DNA of 64,000 bases from Neospora caninum Liverpool. Lineage: Eukaryota > Apicomplexa > Conoidasida > Eucoccidiorida > Sarcocystidae. The stretch covers positions 2,542,001 to 2,606,000 of the forward strand of contig NC_018398.1 in assembly GCF_000208865.1 (NCBI RefSeq), given 5' to 3'. Of this stretch, positions 11,194-23,000 are shown piece by piece. A program made the translations under genes and the position numbers. Below the pieces are notes generated by a model. It searched no databases. It saw only the letters and a list, made by a program, of their open reading frames with translations, and was not told the origin of the DNA. Position 1 is the first letter of the stretch, and each line of letters opens with the position of its first letter.

Positions 11194-14100
11194 TGAAACA
11201 CAGAGCTCGAGACACAAACGTTGACGGACAAAACCTGTATCGTCTGTTCGGGACAGTCACCTTCACCAGATCCGTCTGTTTCCTACTTTTCCGTTCAACT
11301 GTGTGAAACGTCTTGACCAACGGCTCACCGGCTGACCCTTTCTATGCGGCTACATACTTCGTGTCTCGTTGGCGTTTGACATTGCTAGCTCACTATTCTC
11401 CTCAAAATCAGGCAATGTATGAAAGGCATCCGTGAAAGAGTGTCCACTGTGATGTCTTCTTGAGCTCCCAACAAAAACGAATATGCGGAATAGACCGCAC
11501 ATTCGTAAGTGGAGTGCATTAACCGTGGTATGCGCCGGCACTGAAGTCCACCGATGCACCAGTCGTGAGGGTGCGAGAGCGGGCAGAGCTTTCTCGCGGT
11601 TATCCACACAGACCACGACAATGGAATCCGTACGCGTCAGAACAGTTGATTAAGGTGTTACGAAAAAAAGAGGACACAACTTCATGTTTTACAATTCACT
11701 GTTTTGAGCAATGATAGCAGCCGCGGTGGTTAACGGGCCAGCCAACCTGCTTCACTCACAAATAGGGCTGATTACCCTCACAGCTGCCGGCGAAATACGC
11801 CCTTGCCACGCCAGACACTTTTTCAGTTCGACCTTCTTCAAGGGACTACTTCACCAGGCTGCTGACGTATCGGCATGCTACTTTTTACTATGGTTTAATC
11901 CGTTGGTGACCCGTATCGGGAACGTTTCCTTGCACAGAACAACTGGTTGCCAACTGGTCCGGTAAGCAGCTGCGAACCGTACTCAACATCTCGGGTTTTG
12001 TAGAGATAGAGAACTATTGGGATCACAGCCGAAATCAACGAGTCGCTAGTAAGATCGACGGCCGAGTGCAAGGACCGATGCGACTTTACGAAGTATCAAG
12101 AATAGACTAACAGGGGTAATAACCTAGTACCTCCCTTGCCGTAGAGGTGTTTGCATAGCAGATGTGTAGATTTCCTTAAACCGCAAATCGTAGCTTGCAA
12201 CTAGATAGTGAAGTCAGGAGAGAGCCTCTCGTGCAAATTTAGGCACTGCTAAAATCAGCTGCTGTGTACGATGATCGGCTCCGTTAAGAACATTGTTTTT
12301 TTCTGGCTGCAGACACTCCTCAACAACCACAGTCATAGTAGTCATTGTCGAAGACGTTGAACGGTATCTCGTCGCCGTGTTTCCAGGTTAAATGCCAGTC
12401 CCTGCAACAAAACCGCATTCATTTACGCAGAAAAACTCGCGTCGTCGATTGTGCGGTAGGGTTTTCTCACGCCTTCGTTTCTGTGCCGCGACGCGCCTAC
12501 AGCCGAGTACCGTACTCAAAGTTGTCCTTAATGGCTACACCCAAGAGGAGTCAGGTACTCTGGGGGACGGGTGCAGATGAATCTGGCATCCAAGTGCTTT
12601 CGAATCTCGCAAAACTGTGCGATTACTCACTTTGCCGGGGGACCTCGTCGATGGAAGAAAAGTTTTGCGTTCTCTATAAGACTCCGGAATCCCTGCCCTG
12701 TACTCATGAGGGGGCATAAAGAAGCCAGAATGACTGGAACCTCTTTCTAGAATCCGCTGAAGCGGCACTCAGAGTCAAGAACTGAGGGAACGCGATGCGC
12801 GGCATGAAGGTTCCGTTCTATTCCCCCCATTCACAATGCATTGGGGAGATGCGCCAGTGCCGAAGGAAAGGAAATGTGCTCGGCCCGTACCTTGGCTAAA
12901 GGGAAAAACATTCTTAGGCAAATGTCGTAGGTACGCGATGCGCCGCCGATGCAGGTGCTCCCTGCAAGCATACATCCACCGATGGGAAGGGGAATAGATC
13001 AAATAAGAAGAATACGACTTCTAGTCGAAATCGAACAGCGCAAATTAGCTTTATGCTCAGGTTCGAGGCGATTTTCTCCCGAAGTTTGACACCTCCCGTG
13101 ACGTGAAAGAAAGTCGTTGCACAGCTGGGCTGCTCAGCACCAGGTACCGGAGACTGCGGCGGCCTGTCGAGACCCCTCAGGCTGGCAGTATACAAGGTGA
13201 ATCCTATGTACAAATCATCAAATCACCAGCGGCTGCTCTCGTCAGTTGGGTTCGTTGACTGACACTCTTCTTGCAGCTAGCTGTCGTTCGGCTATGGCCA
13301 CCCAGTAACCCCCTACCACGGTGAAACCATCAGCTGCCACCGAAAATGAAGGCCACACAATGGTGCTCTGGAACCCGGAAGCGCCTCCCCTGCAGCAAGA
13401 AAGCTGAATTGTCTTGCAGTAGTATAGAACACGCCCCGTTACAGGGTCAAGAAACGTTTATCGACGCAATCAGCAAGCGTGAGAGACCACTTCGTTTTTA
13501 CCCGACTTGATGATTCTCTCACCACGTTGTCTGGTTGGAGAGGATCAAGTACGTGTGGTAGGCCAGGAGTCCTGCCTGAAACCCACAGAAGCACGAAAAA
13601 GTGCTGTCAAAATCTCAAACCTGTCTGACCAGATTTGGTTGTTCGGAGGCAAAAAGAAGTTCCGATCCCAGAGTGAGCGTCATCAGCCTGTGTTTGGGAC
13701 GTTTTCCCGCATGTGGCCACCCCGTGAATAGTACATGCTATAGTAACGAGACACGGAGACGTTTCAGTGAGGAGGCAAGGCTACCGTATCGTCCCCTTCT
13801 CGCTATGCACAGCCCTGCATTTTCGTGACGCGTCAAAGTCGTGAGTCGGATTGACGTATATCGGTGGCGCTGCGCCCAGTTCATTGTGGCACCGCTTTTA
13901 TGCCAGACGAAAAACCCCAGGTGAGGTCCTTAGTGGGGAGACAGAAGACAACTTTTACTGTTTTTCGGTAATGTGACCAAGACAATGGTGTCCAAGTTGA
14001 GCTGGTTCACGGAAGTTGCACAGCTGGTTTTGTATGATTGCATGCTCCACATTGACAGTTCTGAATTGCACATCCGCACACTTTCCTTCATGTGCAACAT

Positions 14101-14636
14101 GAAAAGATCTTGTTCCTTCTCAACTTGCGCACCAGTCCAATGGCTGTCAGGGTCATCGGCACCCACAAGAGAACTGTGAAGCAGTTACGAATTGCCCAAT
14201 CGGCTACGCGGAAACGCCTCTGAAAGCCAGTCCAAGCCTAGACGAAGACACAGATCCTGTGCAATAGTGGCGATGACAAAAAGGGGACAGGTGATGCACT
14301 CTTGGCGCACAACTCAAGCGACTCCCCACCTGGTCACGCTGTGCTCGATAACGTTTGTGAGTCGTCGACCACGACCGCGGAGGTCACTTCAAGGCGTAGA
14401 AGGAACTCCAGTGATCCATTCGAGAGGAACTAGTAAAAGCGGATTCGTCTGAATGTCTTGCTTTTTGGGTGCTATGGGATGGATGCGTAGTTACAACGAA
14501 CAAACTATTTGAAACTGCCATTCACTCATTCTTCGTAGATCCCGATCCTCGGCAAATCTGGGGTCCTACCAAAGGCTAAATCTGGCCATAACGGGGCCTT
14601 TCCGTCCATGCAAAGACGGGGCTTTAGCAGTCTCAC
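11194..14636. other. Intergenic, with unresolved 3' exons of the DHHC gene
   Basis: From 11194 to about 13900 I see no supported gene; the sequence is less GC-rich than the flanking genes and open frames such as 12345-12719 look like chance. Between about 13930 and 14636 the last exon or exons of the minus-strand acyltransferase must lie. One candidate is 14088-14173, reading LLWVPMTLTAIGLVRKLRR and then a stop. The other uses the same acceptor in a different frame and stops at 13930. Neither could be joined with confidence to the exon ending at 14637. Confidence 0.5.
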
Positions 14637-16356
14637 CGCTGCCGAATCCCATGTGACAGCAATTGTCTGTGAAAGAAGAAAGAGGTAGAATCTCCAGTGG
14701 TTGAACTCTCCGATGCAGCATCCTGCAAGTAATCAGAAGCCATGCTGAAGAGAGGGAATTCGTCATGGTGTCAGTTTGCAGGCAGAAACTGTGCCCCATC
14801 ATTCAAGGTTTGCCACGGACTGTTCCCATTCTCGCTATGTTACGCAACAAAATAACAGGTAGCCGCTCTAGTAAAGGTGGAGGAATCTCCAGTCTAGGAT
14901 GGGGCCAGTTCTTCAACTTACCTAGAAAGGCGCAGTGGTGGTCATAAGTGAGAACACAATGATTGCACTCTGCGCAGTGCCGTGTACGGAGTGGCTGGAG
15001 TACCCGACAGTAAATGCAAAACGTATAACATCGCCGGTCAAGCACACAAAAGCCTGAGTTAGTGACAATAAGACTGTCTCGAGTTTCCACGCCAGCAGTC
15101 GTTTGTTTTTCGGAAACGCTACATCCGAAATCAATGGGATCGTCGTTCCCGTCGACGTTCGTTTCTTTCCAGAGAGCCCCGCTTTCCCAGTGCGCGGCAT
15201 GCGCCCGTCTCTGGGAATTCGACGAGTCACGTGGTGAGGGGGTCTTCCCTTCACCAACATAGCACGTCGATGAGCACTGGCTTTTATTTCCACACTGATC
15301 AGCTGAACACGTGATTGCAGCCATGTCAGTTGAACACGTGATTGCAACCACGTCCGTTGCACACGTGGCTGCCGCCAAGTCTTCATACATCGACACAGCA
15401 GAGGTTGCTCTCCTCATTTTGCCACCCTTGTCACACCCTGTTTCGGGAGAAAGCGTATGCTGGGTGCAAACTTCCAGAAAGCTGTGTCCAGTCACATTGC
15501 TTTGGTGACCGTCCTTCTCGCTGTCGCTAGTGTGACTGGGTATGAAGGAAATACGATGGATGGAACCGCCCTCTGCGGGTACAGAAACTGGAAACGTCGT
15601 TGACAGGCCTTCGGGGTACTCTTCAGGTTTACGGATGTAGCCGGGGTTAATGCCTACCCAGATGTAGAAGGCGATGGCGCAGACGTGTACAGCAACCCAT
15701 AGTAGACACTCGAATGTCCTACGCTCGGCAAATGCTTGACGACATGACGTATCTTCGATATATAGAAAGGCAACGGAGAAAGTGAGAGTGGAAACATAGA
15801 AAAACGCACATATCGTGCTGATGAAGCGTGCCCGCAAGCTCTTCAATGGCCTTGAGATCGTGTAAGTGTGAGGGTCGTGAGTGGAAGTGCCCGGAGGGTG
15901 GGATGCATCAGCAATCTGGAAGAGGTCGAGCGAAAAAGGGGCACGCGCAAACGCAGAGGCTTCCTGATGAAACGTAGGTGGTTCTGAAGCTTGCTCTTCA
16001 ATATCATTTCCTTGAACACAATCCGACAGTGGAGTCTGATCTCCGTCGGCGGCCAGGTGGATGCTGCCGGTGCGTTTCTGCTGTCTTCGGGTACGCGATG
16101 GGGGAGATGGATACGCGGGAAAGGTCTGCCAGGAGGAGGGTTCTGCCTGGCGGCAAGTATGGGTGCCCCTCTCTGCTGGACCACTTTTACAGGCACGTTG
16201 CTCTCGAGATGTTCTGCAGGTCGAAGGTCGGTCACCACATCCATCTAACCAAATGTTCCTCGGCTCGACGACTAGGGAAGTTTGTTGTGCTCCATCATCG
16301 TCCGGTGGAGCTTCCATTCCAGTTCGAGCAGGGTGCGGGGCTGCAGGTGACTTCAT
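14637..16356 (-). CDS. DHHC-type protein S-acyltransferase (palmitoyltransferase), 3' end unresolved
   Basis: Members of this family transfer palmitate from acyl-CoA to cysteines of membrane-associated proteins on their cytosolic face. Exon 1 (14922-16356) starts at ATG 16356 and exon 2 is 14637-14722, joined in phase 1. About 175 residues of polar N-terminus precede helix 1 ([16 protein letters not shown], about 178-200) and helix 2 ([17 protein letters not shown], about 217-233). The NPGYI motif follows directly, as the family DPG motif does. The cysteine-rich domain near the end of exon 1 shows [23 protein letters not shown] and the catalytic DHHC at about 472-475. Exon 2 continues [18 protein letters not shown], the usual entry to helix 3. 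CC replaces the common NC. An insertion of about 200 polar residues separates helix 2 from the cysteine-rich domain. The fourth helix and the tail lie in unresolved exons to the left. Confidence 0.9.
15304..15384. repeat. Three 27-base tandem units inside the DHHC gene
   Basis: Units begin at 15304, 15331 and 15358, each opening TGAACACGTG or TGCACACGTG. They are in frame in the minus-strand gene and encode three related nonapeptides of the type ITCSTDMAA, each with one cysteine, in the insert between helix 2 and the cysteine-rich domain. The first two units are nearly identical and the third has diverged. Confidence 0.85.
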
Positions 16357-17924
16357 GGCGGAAAGCGAAACGGAGTCGCGTCATTGAGCTCCGGGAACGG
16401 ATGACTGCATTACAGCGTGTAAATCTGATATGGCAGCGAACAGGAATGGCCGCGGAGAGCAGAGAACAGGTTAAGGAACGCCTGATACAGGGCGGAAGTA
16501 CTTCACATGAAGTGCGGAAAAAGCAGCCCACGGAGGGTCGAAGGCAGATTGACACAGTGACCTTGCGCAGCTGGCGTGGCTCACTGACAATCCATTGAAA
16601 CCCGTAGACCGAACGGTGTATCAGGCGCTTTTTTTAAGAAGCTCCACTTTTCTAGCCGCGCAAAGCCGACAGGCAGGTTGCTATATCGGTAGATTTTACT
16701 GTCTGCGACCTTCCGGAGCGCGCTCTTCGGGAGGTGGCTCGCGGGAGTTCTCCGAGATATTGCGTTTTCATCAAGTATGAAAACCGTAGTGTGTAGGGCA
16801 TGTAGCAGAACTTGTTTTGTAGTCAGATCCCTCAGTTAATCAGAGTGCTATTTCCTGATCGACCCTGAATTTGCGCTGAAGCATTGATTACGTGGAATAG
16901 CTGCAACAGAAAGTGTGCTTTCTGCTTTCTTCTACTCTCCCCTTCCCTCCATTTGTCACTTTTCAAAGTGTCCCAGTGTGCCGTCGCCGAATTCGACGAA
17001 CTAGCAGCTTGAATACGGCACTAAGCACGACGAAATGTATTGGCGAAAAAGAAGATGCCCCATGAATGAGCGAGGCATATAGCAACGGTAGAACACCCAG
17101 ATTCGGTGCTGGACAAGAACTGGAACGGTAGTTAGCACCAATAAGTCTCTCGATCGGGGCAGGGGCAGGATTTTGCCATGTTGGTTTTCCTACGTATGTT
17201 CACCAGAATTAATTTTTAAGGTGAATGAAAGGGACAAGAGTGGGGCGTGCTCTATGAAAACTGCCTCGCTTTAGAACACCAGCTTATTATCATGTGCTAG
17301 AGACATACGGTTACGACCGCTGCCGAGAAGCAAATGCCACCACATCATCTTCCGTACGAAGGCACACGGAAGCGACATAAAACGCCCTCACAAGTCACGA
17401 TTGGGCAGTTTTCCTCGTATGACAATCACGCGGGGGACCTGCGGTGGCATGGAAGGCTGTCGCTACATTTGGGGGAAGTCGTTAATCTCAACAGCAGTCG
17501 ATGGAGATGAAATAAATGACAAAATACAAGACGCAACTCTGTTTTCCCGTAATCGGTGCTAAACATCGGAGTCGCTCTCCAGAGTAGCTGATATCTGAAA
17601 GAATGTGAAAGCTGTCGCCTGCTGGCTACGGCCATTAAAGAGAGGCCATCAGGTTCATCACCGGGAAAACAGGCAAAAAAGCACTGATACTCATGCAGAA
17701 CGGAAAGTTCACCTCGACTGGGTGCTCGGCAAGGAGTTCATGGCTTCCAACAGGAGCAACGTCGATTGCCTGTGTTGCAAGCTCCCATAAAACCGACTGT
17801 TGGCGAAGAATAGCTTTTCAGTAGAGCGGTCATCGCCGTACAGCCACGACATCGGATGCTTGCGGGGCTTGGACGCACTTACCGGCGTTGCCCGTGGTCC
17901 CATTTGTTACTCCGCGGAGAACTG
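16357..17924. other. Intergenic region, no gene seen
   Basis: This lies between the start codon of the DHHC gene and the stop codon of the AP2 gene, both on the minus strand. It presumably holds the acyltransferase promoter and leader and the AP2 3' untranslated region. No frame here has domain-like content. Confidence 0.6.
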
Positions 17925-20054
17925 TTAGCAGTGCATCTGGGAGACGATGTTAATTGCAGCTTCAAGAAGCGAGTGAGGAGAGTCGCTTCCCGACTCCGCT
18001 TCGTTCCTCAAGATGCCCTCCACAACTGCCTCTGACGGCGCATAAAAGGGAATCACTATATTCTCTCGGTTCATGGTTGAGGCTCCTGATACACAAATTC
18101 CGCGTTCCTGTGAGTTTACATCCCCACAAATCTTCCCCTCGTGTTGCTTCCATTCCAGAGCAAGTTCACTCAATTTTTCTGTCACGACATCTTCTCGTTC
18201 TGCCGCCCAAATCCGGTACAACATGGCTACAGTCTTTGCCGCGTCAAACCCGCCTAGGAGTTTTGGAGAGAAACTCTTTGTTATTTTCTTCTCCCCAGAA
18301 CATGTCACTCTCCATAGACCTTTCTGGTTGTCGAAAAAGACTCCCTCACACCCGCTCTCCCAACGAGGAGAACAGAGAGGCTCTCCAGTCCGGTCACATT
18401 GCAAGTAACCGAATTTAGTAGACAGCCGAAGTCCAGCTGTTCGACTTCTCCACTCGACAGCGGCTAGTGGGCCAAGGAGAGAGGAAACACAAGGCGACAG
18501 AGGGCGCTGGCGACTCCCACGGCGGCCTGTACGTCCTGTCGACATCTCTGTCAACACCCCACCTGGCCGTTGTTTCGTGGGAGGGACTTGTGGGGGCGGA
18601 CGACTAGAGTCTGTTTGGCCTGTCTCACTAGGATAAGAGGAAAAGGATGGAGCAGAAGCAGGCACGCCAGAAAACCGGCCTGGGAACGAAAGAGGGAAAT
18701 GCTGCATCTCTGGTATACTGAGAGTTTCGTCCCCATGGCACGCCGAAAAAGGTGTTGAGAAATCCGGGTCAGGCAGTGTCGGAGGCGATCCACACCAGGG
18801 AGGCAGAGAAAAGGTTGCCGCGTGACGGTCCGACAGCTGCAGTTCTTCTCCGCTCTTCTTTCCGTGACCCCGAATATATTGAGTCGACCCCCGGTGTCCG
18901 GAAACTCGACCATTGTAACTCTCAGCCTTCTTCCTCTCTTTCCGGTGGTCGGTTTCTTGTTTTCGGCATCGTTGCTTTCGGCGCCAGCCCCCGGATGTGT
19001 CACGATCCAAAGCAGTAGGAGAAGGCTTTGAAGAGTAAGGAGGGAACGAAGGCAGAACGTGCATGGGCAGAGCCTCGTCGGCGAGAGAGGGACAACAGTT
19101 CGCCTGCGCTGCTGCTCTGATAGGCAGAGGGAGACGTGGACAGGTGCTTCCCGTGGAAGACCAGAAAGATCGTAAAAGGTGCTGAGATTCCTCACTGTGA
19201 GAGCAAGCTTGATACGAAGACGTCACGCTATTCGTACCTGCCACTGGTTCAAAATTAGACTGACGGTACGCGTCACCAAAAACGGGGACCGAAGAGGAAC
19301 ACTCTGGCAGACACGGTACCGGCGAAGAATTGCAGCATGAGGAGGAACAGAGGGAACTCACTTGGTTAGGAGAGTAAAGAGGGTGAAAGTTGGCGTAAGG
19401 GAGAGACTGGGAGAGCCACTGGGGAACCCATGCTAGACAAGCGCCTTCCTGCTCTAGATATGGATAGTTTCTCACTCCGAGAGATGCAGGGACTACAACT
19501 TCCGCTGTCTCGTGAGTATCGCATACGGGAGTATTCATTCTGTTGAGGGACGTCTGGTGCCCGACACCGTACTCGTCACGGTGACTGTCCCCAAATGAAA
19601 CTGTCTGCATTGTCGCAGCGACGGAGGAATTTCCCGTTGCTGTATAGTTCGTGATTTCTGTCGGCTGCACTGGCGCGTGCCAGTCCACTTCGGCATCGTT
19701 CTCTTCTCTGCTCCTTCTCTGGTGCTGTCCTGTGGATTGCGCACACACGCTTTCTCCCGCCTTGGCCCTTAATATCTCTTCTTGGAGGCTAAGGAACAGA
19801 GGGCCTCCGGGCGCAGAACGGTTCTCCTCTTCAGTGACCTTCATTCCGTGCGGCTTATCGACTCTGTGGGATTGATCCCTGAAGGGACAGCTTTGGAGGT
19901 TACTGCTAGAATGTGGTCTGTTCTCGTGACGGGCCACGGCTGACAAGGGGACGGAGGACGGAAGTCGCTCTGGGATATCTCCTAGAGAAAACACGGGTAC
20001 GGTATGCACAAGGGGGGGCATCATTCCCAACTGCTGTTGCCAGTCGACATCCAT
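17925..20054 (-). CDS. ApiAP2 transcription factor with one C-terminal AP2 domain, 709 aa
   Basis: One uninterrupted frame runs from ATG 20054 to TAA at 17925. Residues 1 to about 540 are serine-, proline- and cysteine-rich and look disordered, with a basic patch (RRKQRCRKQETDHRKERKK) that may be a nuclear localisation signal. The AP2 domain is at about residues 568-622. It shows the family pattern of a GVFFDNQKGLWRVTCSGEKK three-strand sheet, KSFSPKLLGGFDAAKTVAML as the turn into the helix, and YRIWAAERE. In apicomplexans this domain binds short specific DNA motifs and these proteins act as the main sequence-specific regulators of stage and cell-cycle programmes. About 87 further residues follow, ending in an amphipathic helix (LLEAAINIVSQM). 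The domain call is firm; target genes cannot be read from sequence. An upstream non-coding exon is possible. Confidence 0.9.
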   Translation of the reverse strand: MDVDWQQQLGMMPPLVHTVPVFSLGDIPERLPSSVPLSAVARHENRPHSSSNLQSCPFRDQSHRVDKPHGMKVTEEENRSAPGGPLFLSLQEEILRAKAGESVCAQSTGQHQRRSREENDAEVDWHAPVQPTEITNYTATGNSSVAATMQTVSFGDSHRDEYGVGHQTSLNRMNTPVCDTHETAEVVVPASLGVRNYPYLEQEGACLAWVPQWLSQSLPYANFHPLYSPNQVSSLCSSSCCNSSPVPCLPECSSSVPVFGDAYRQSNFEPVAGTNSVTSSYQACSHSEESQHLLRSFWSSTGSTCPRLPLPIRAAAQANCCPSLADEALPMHVLPSFPPYSSKPSPTALDRDTSGGWRRKQRCRKQETDHRKERKKAESYNGRVSGHRGSTQYIRGHGKKSGEELQLSDRHAATFSLPPWCGSPPTLPDPDFSTPFSACHGDETLSIPEMQHFPLSFPGRFSGVPASAPSFSSYPSETGQTDSSRPPPQVPPTKQRPGGVLTEMSTGRTGRRGSRQRPLSPCVSSLLGPLAAVEWRSRTAGLRLSTKFGYLQCDRTGEPLCSPRWESGCEGVFFDNQKGLWRVTCSGEKKITKSFSPKLLGGFDAAKTVAMLYRIWAAEREDVVTEKLSELALEWKQHEGKICGDVNSQERGICVSGASTMNRENIVIPFYAPSEAVVEGILRNEAESGSDSPHSLLEAAINIVSQMHC

Positions 20055-23000
20055 GCTTGGTATGTCACAGAGGCGCTCTGTGTGCGTTACCGTCCTGTTT
20101 ATTGCAGGTCGCAGCGCTACGGGCTGACAAAGAAGACCCGGAAGAAGAAACCAGAGCTGGATAATGGAGAGAGGCAGCGGGAGAAAAACTATGGAAGCGA
20201 GCTAGAGGCACAGGACGCAGCTGCTGAAGGTGAAGAGAATGGCCGAGGCAAACAAGCACGCAAAACGGCGTAAAGAGAGACACCTAGTGGAGGCTAGGCA
20301 GATACGCCCCACGCAGGAGCGAAAGCCGGAGATGATGAAGTTGTAGAAAGGCAAAGGGACTGGGGAAGACCGGAAAGCAGTACTCGCTGGAGAATTGGGG
20401 CTAAGCGAGAAAGTGCAGGAGGCGAAGGAGTTGACCGGCTCGCAGGTTCCCGGTGGACTTCCACAGATTGGAAACACTTCCACAGAGGGATGCGATGCTT
20501 CCACCTTTTCCGTTCCTGTAGTATCGCTGATGCTGTGTTGCTGTCCCACCTCATAGAATGCGACAGAGGGGGGCACAGCATTAAAGCCCATCGATTATCT
20601 GAAAGGAAATTGAAGAACAGAGACAGTGACGGGAAAGAACATCGAGGAACCACGATACTACAAGACGGAAGTCGAGAGCCACACGGCCCAATGCCAGTTT
20701 GTCCTGAGCTGTTTGACCATCGCTGGACCAGAGCGCCTTGCGATTCCTCGATACTGTCTTCCTTTCTGTAGTCCTGTAAGCCACGTTGCTTTGATCCTAA
20801 TCAACCTCTCTTCTTGTCTCGAGGCTGGGCTCTTCGTATTCTTTGGTGCTTCCGTCGCTACGTGCTCTCCTGTTTCCTTTCCTCTCCGTGGACCCCTGAG
20901 AGTTCGGCGCATGTACGAATCGTTTTCTTCCTACATAACCAGTTCTGCTCCTCTGCATCTACACCTCTCACCCGATGGTTTCAACAACACCTGGCTTCTC
21001 TCACCATCTTTCCGTCCTGTGCCACCGCTACTGGGACATGTTTCCTCTTTGTCGTCGGGCTTTTACTCGAAAAGAGGCAGAGAAGATGCGGACACGTAAG
21101 ACCCGCTCGGATTAACCACTTCGATTTGCACGGTTTTCTTCTCTGTGCTCCTCACGCGAGGCAGAAAAAGCGCACTCTTTACGTGTTTTCGTTCCGCGTC
21201 TCTCCCCCTCCGTTCTGTGGTACACTTTTTCAGACTATGACCAGCCCCTAGTTCTGTCCTTCCCAGAAGACGCTCTTCACGTAGGTCCTCGCACAGATTG
21301 ATCACAATTCCTGCTTCGGTTCTTGCTACTTCTCGCTTCCACTTGCTGCCATCGCATGGAACGAATAAATATGTGGAACGGGTGACAGCCCAACAACGGA
21401 GGAAGAAGCTCTTTCTTTCCACAGAGGCTGTAGTCCATTTCGAACTCCTATTCGTGGCAAAGACCAGTCCTCGGGAGATTGAAAAGCGCCGGAGAGAACC
21501 ACGGGATGTTCATCCAAGTATTCCATTCGCGGTAACTCTCCGTCTCTTCACGTTCCAAGGTACACATAAGTACCGGTACACGACAAACCGACATTAGTGT
21601 TTAGCAACCGCTATCAGGCTGAAAATCGAGATAGAACAAAGTGACAGGAAGACTGATTCAATTGAGTTACGATCCAGAACGTGATGCCCCAACACTGCGT
21701 ATTTGTAAAAGATGCCGCCCGGCATCCGCGGGCTGATAGCTTGCTGGATCCGGCAGGGTAGAAAAGGCGGCGTGTGAAGACCAATCAATGAGCAACACAA
21801 AGGAAGAAAAAATGACCTATGTCAGCATGTGCAAGCGGAGAAATGTAGATCATGCGTCGAATTAACTGCGTGAGAAACATTCCACGGACGGTCGCGCAAC
21901 TGGTCGCTCGTCTAGCTTCACACGCTTGCGTGTGGCGCGCTGGATGGAGGTTGCAACCTCGACGTCTTGGGATACGAATGGCAGCAAAAAATCGCAGGTC
22001 GAGTCATCATATGTCACGAGAAGGCCGCATGACAACTGTAGCAGAACTTCAGGCGTCGCTGCCATTCGTCTTAGATGCAGGGAGTGGGAAGGCTCGTCGG
22101 CGTGATTGGAAGCCCGGAGCTGTGTTCGGCGAGATTAGCCGCTGGGCGTTTTGGTTTACACAGGACGTCCGTAGTCGCAGGGTGAATCTGCTGCAAATTG
22201 GAGCGGTGTCGACATTTACCGGCACCTAGCAATGACACCTGGAGACCCGAGACTGCCACCGTCGCGCATCACTCAGTTTCTGTGTTACTAGCCAAGGACC
22301 GCCGCGACCAATGCACGCGCTCATGATGTAAGCTCACGATTCCGCCGAGAGACTGCGCTGAAGTGTAGGAGAGCTGGTGACCCTAATACGGCCAAGACGG
22401 ACCACACAGGCAGAACTGATCCGCCTGTGCTGCAGAGTTTGCATGGCGCCATTAAGCGGCGTGGACGCACACAGCCGCAACACTGCACGGTGAGCGACTC
22501 ATGAACGCTGGTTTCATCCCGATTTTTGGAGTCCTGATAGTGCAAATGCAACGCTCGGCTCTGGTGTACTGTTGGGTGCTTTATGAAGCTTACCAGCGGA
22601 GTGTGCGTCAGCGTCGACGCGTCTCTCGGTTTTTTCCAGCAAAATGCATGTAAAGTGTGCAGCGCTGGCTGCATCTATTTAAGAAAGGGAAACAACATGT
22701 TGACAATTTCACAAACGCTAGTACGCTACAAGGGTGCCTTTGTTCTGCCGGAAGACGACGCCTCTGGGGAACAAGTGAAGCCTTCTTCGGGTGTAAGTGC
22801 CCATGGTGCAGAAAGCAGTATGCGGCTCAACGAGAAAGGATGCGTTTTTTGCATCGGTCGGACGGCAGCCTGGCCATCCAGTGGAACTGCGCAGTGGCAT
22901 TTGGACACTATACACACGGGCCAAGAGTAAAGCGGGGCATTATCTACAGCGGAGCACTCGTGCTCGGTGCAAATCCACATTCCCCGGGGTATGACTGTCG

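Noticed and set aside
12345..12719. Plus-strand frame of 124 codons
   Set aside because: No recognisable motif, codon use unlike the neighbouring genes, and no splice partners.
14637..14666. A 30-base exon reading [10 protein letters not shown] as the sequel to DHHC
   Set aside because: The longer exon 14637-14722 in another frame gives [18 protein letters not shown], the expected sequel in the family, and has a better acceptor.
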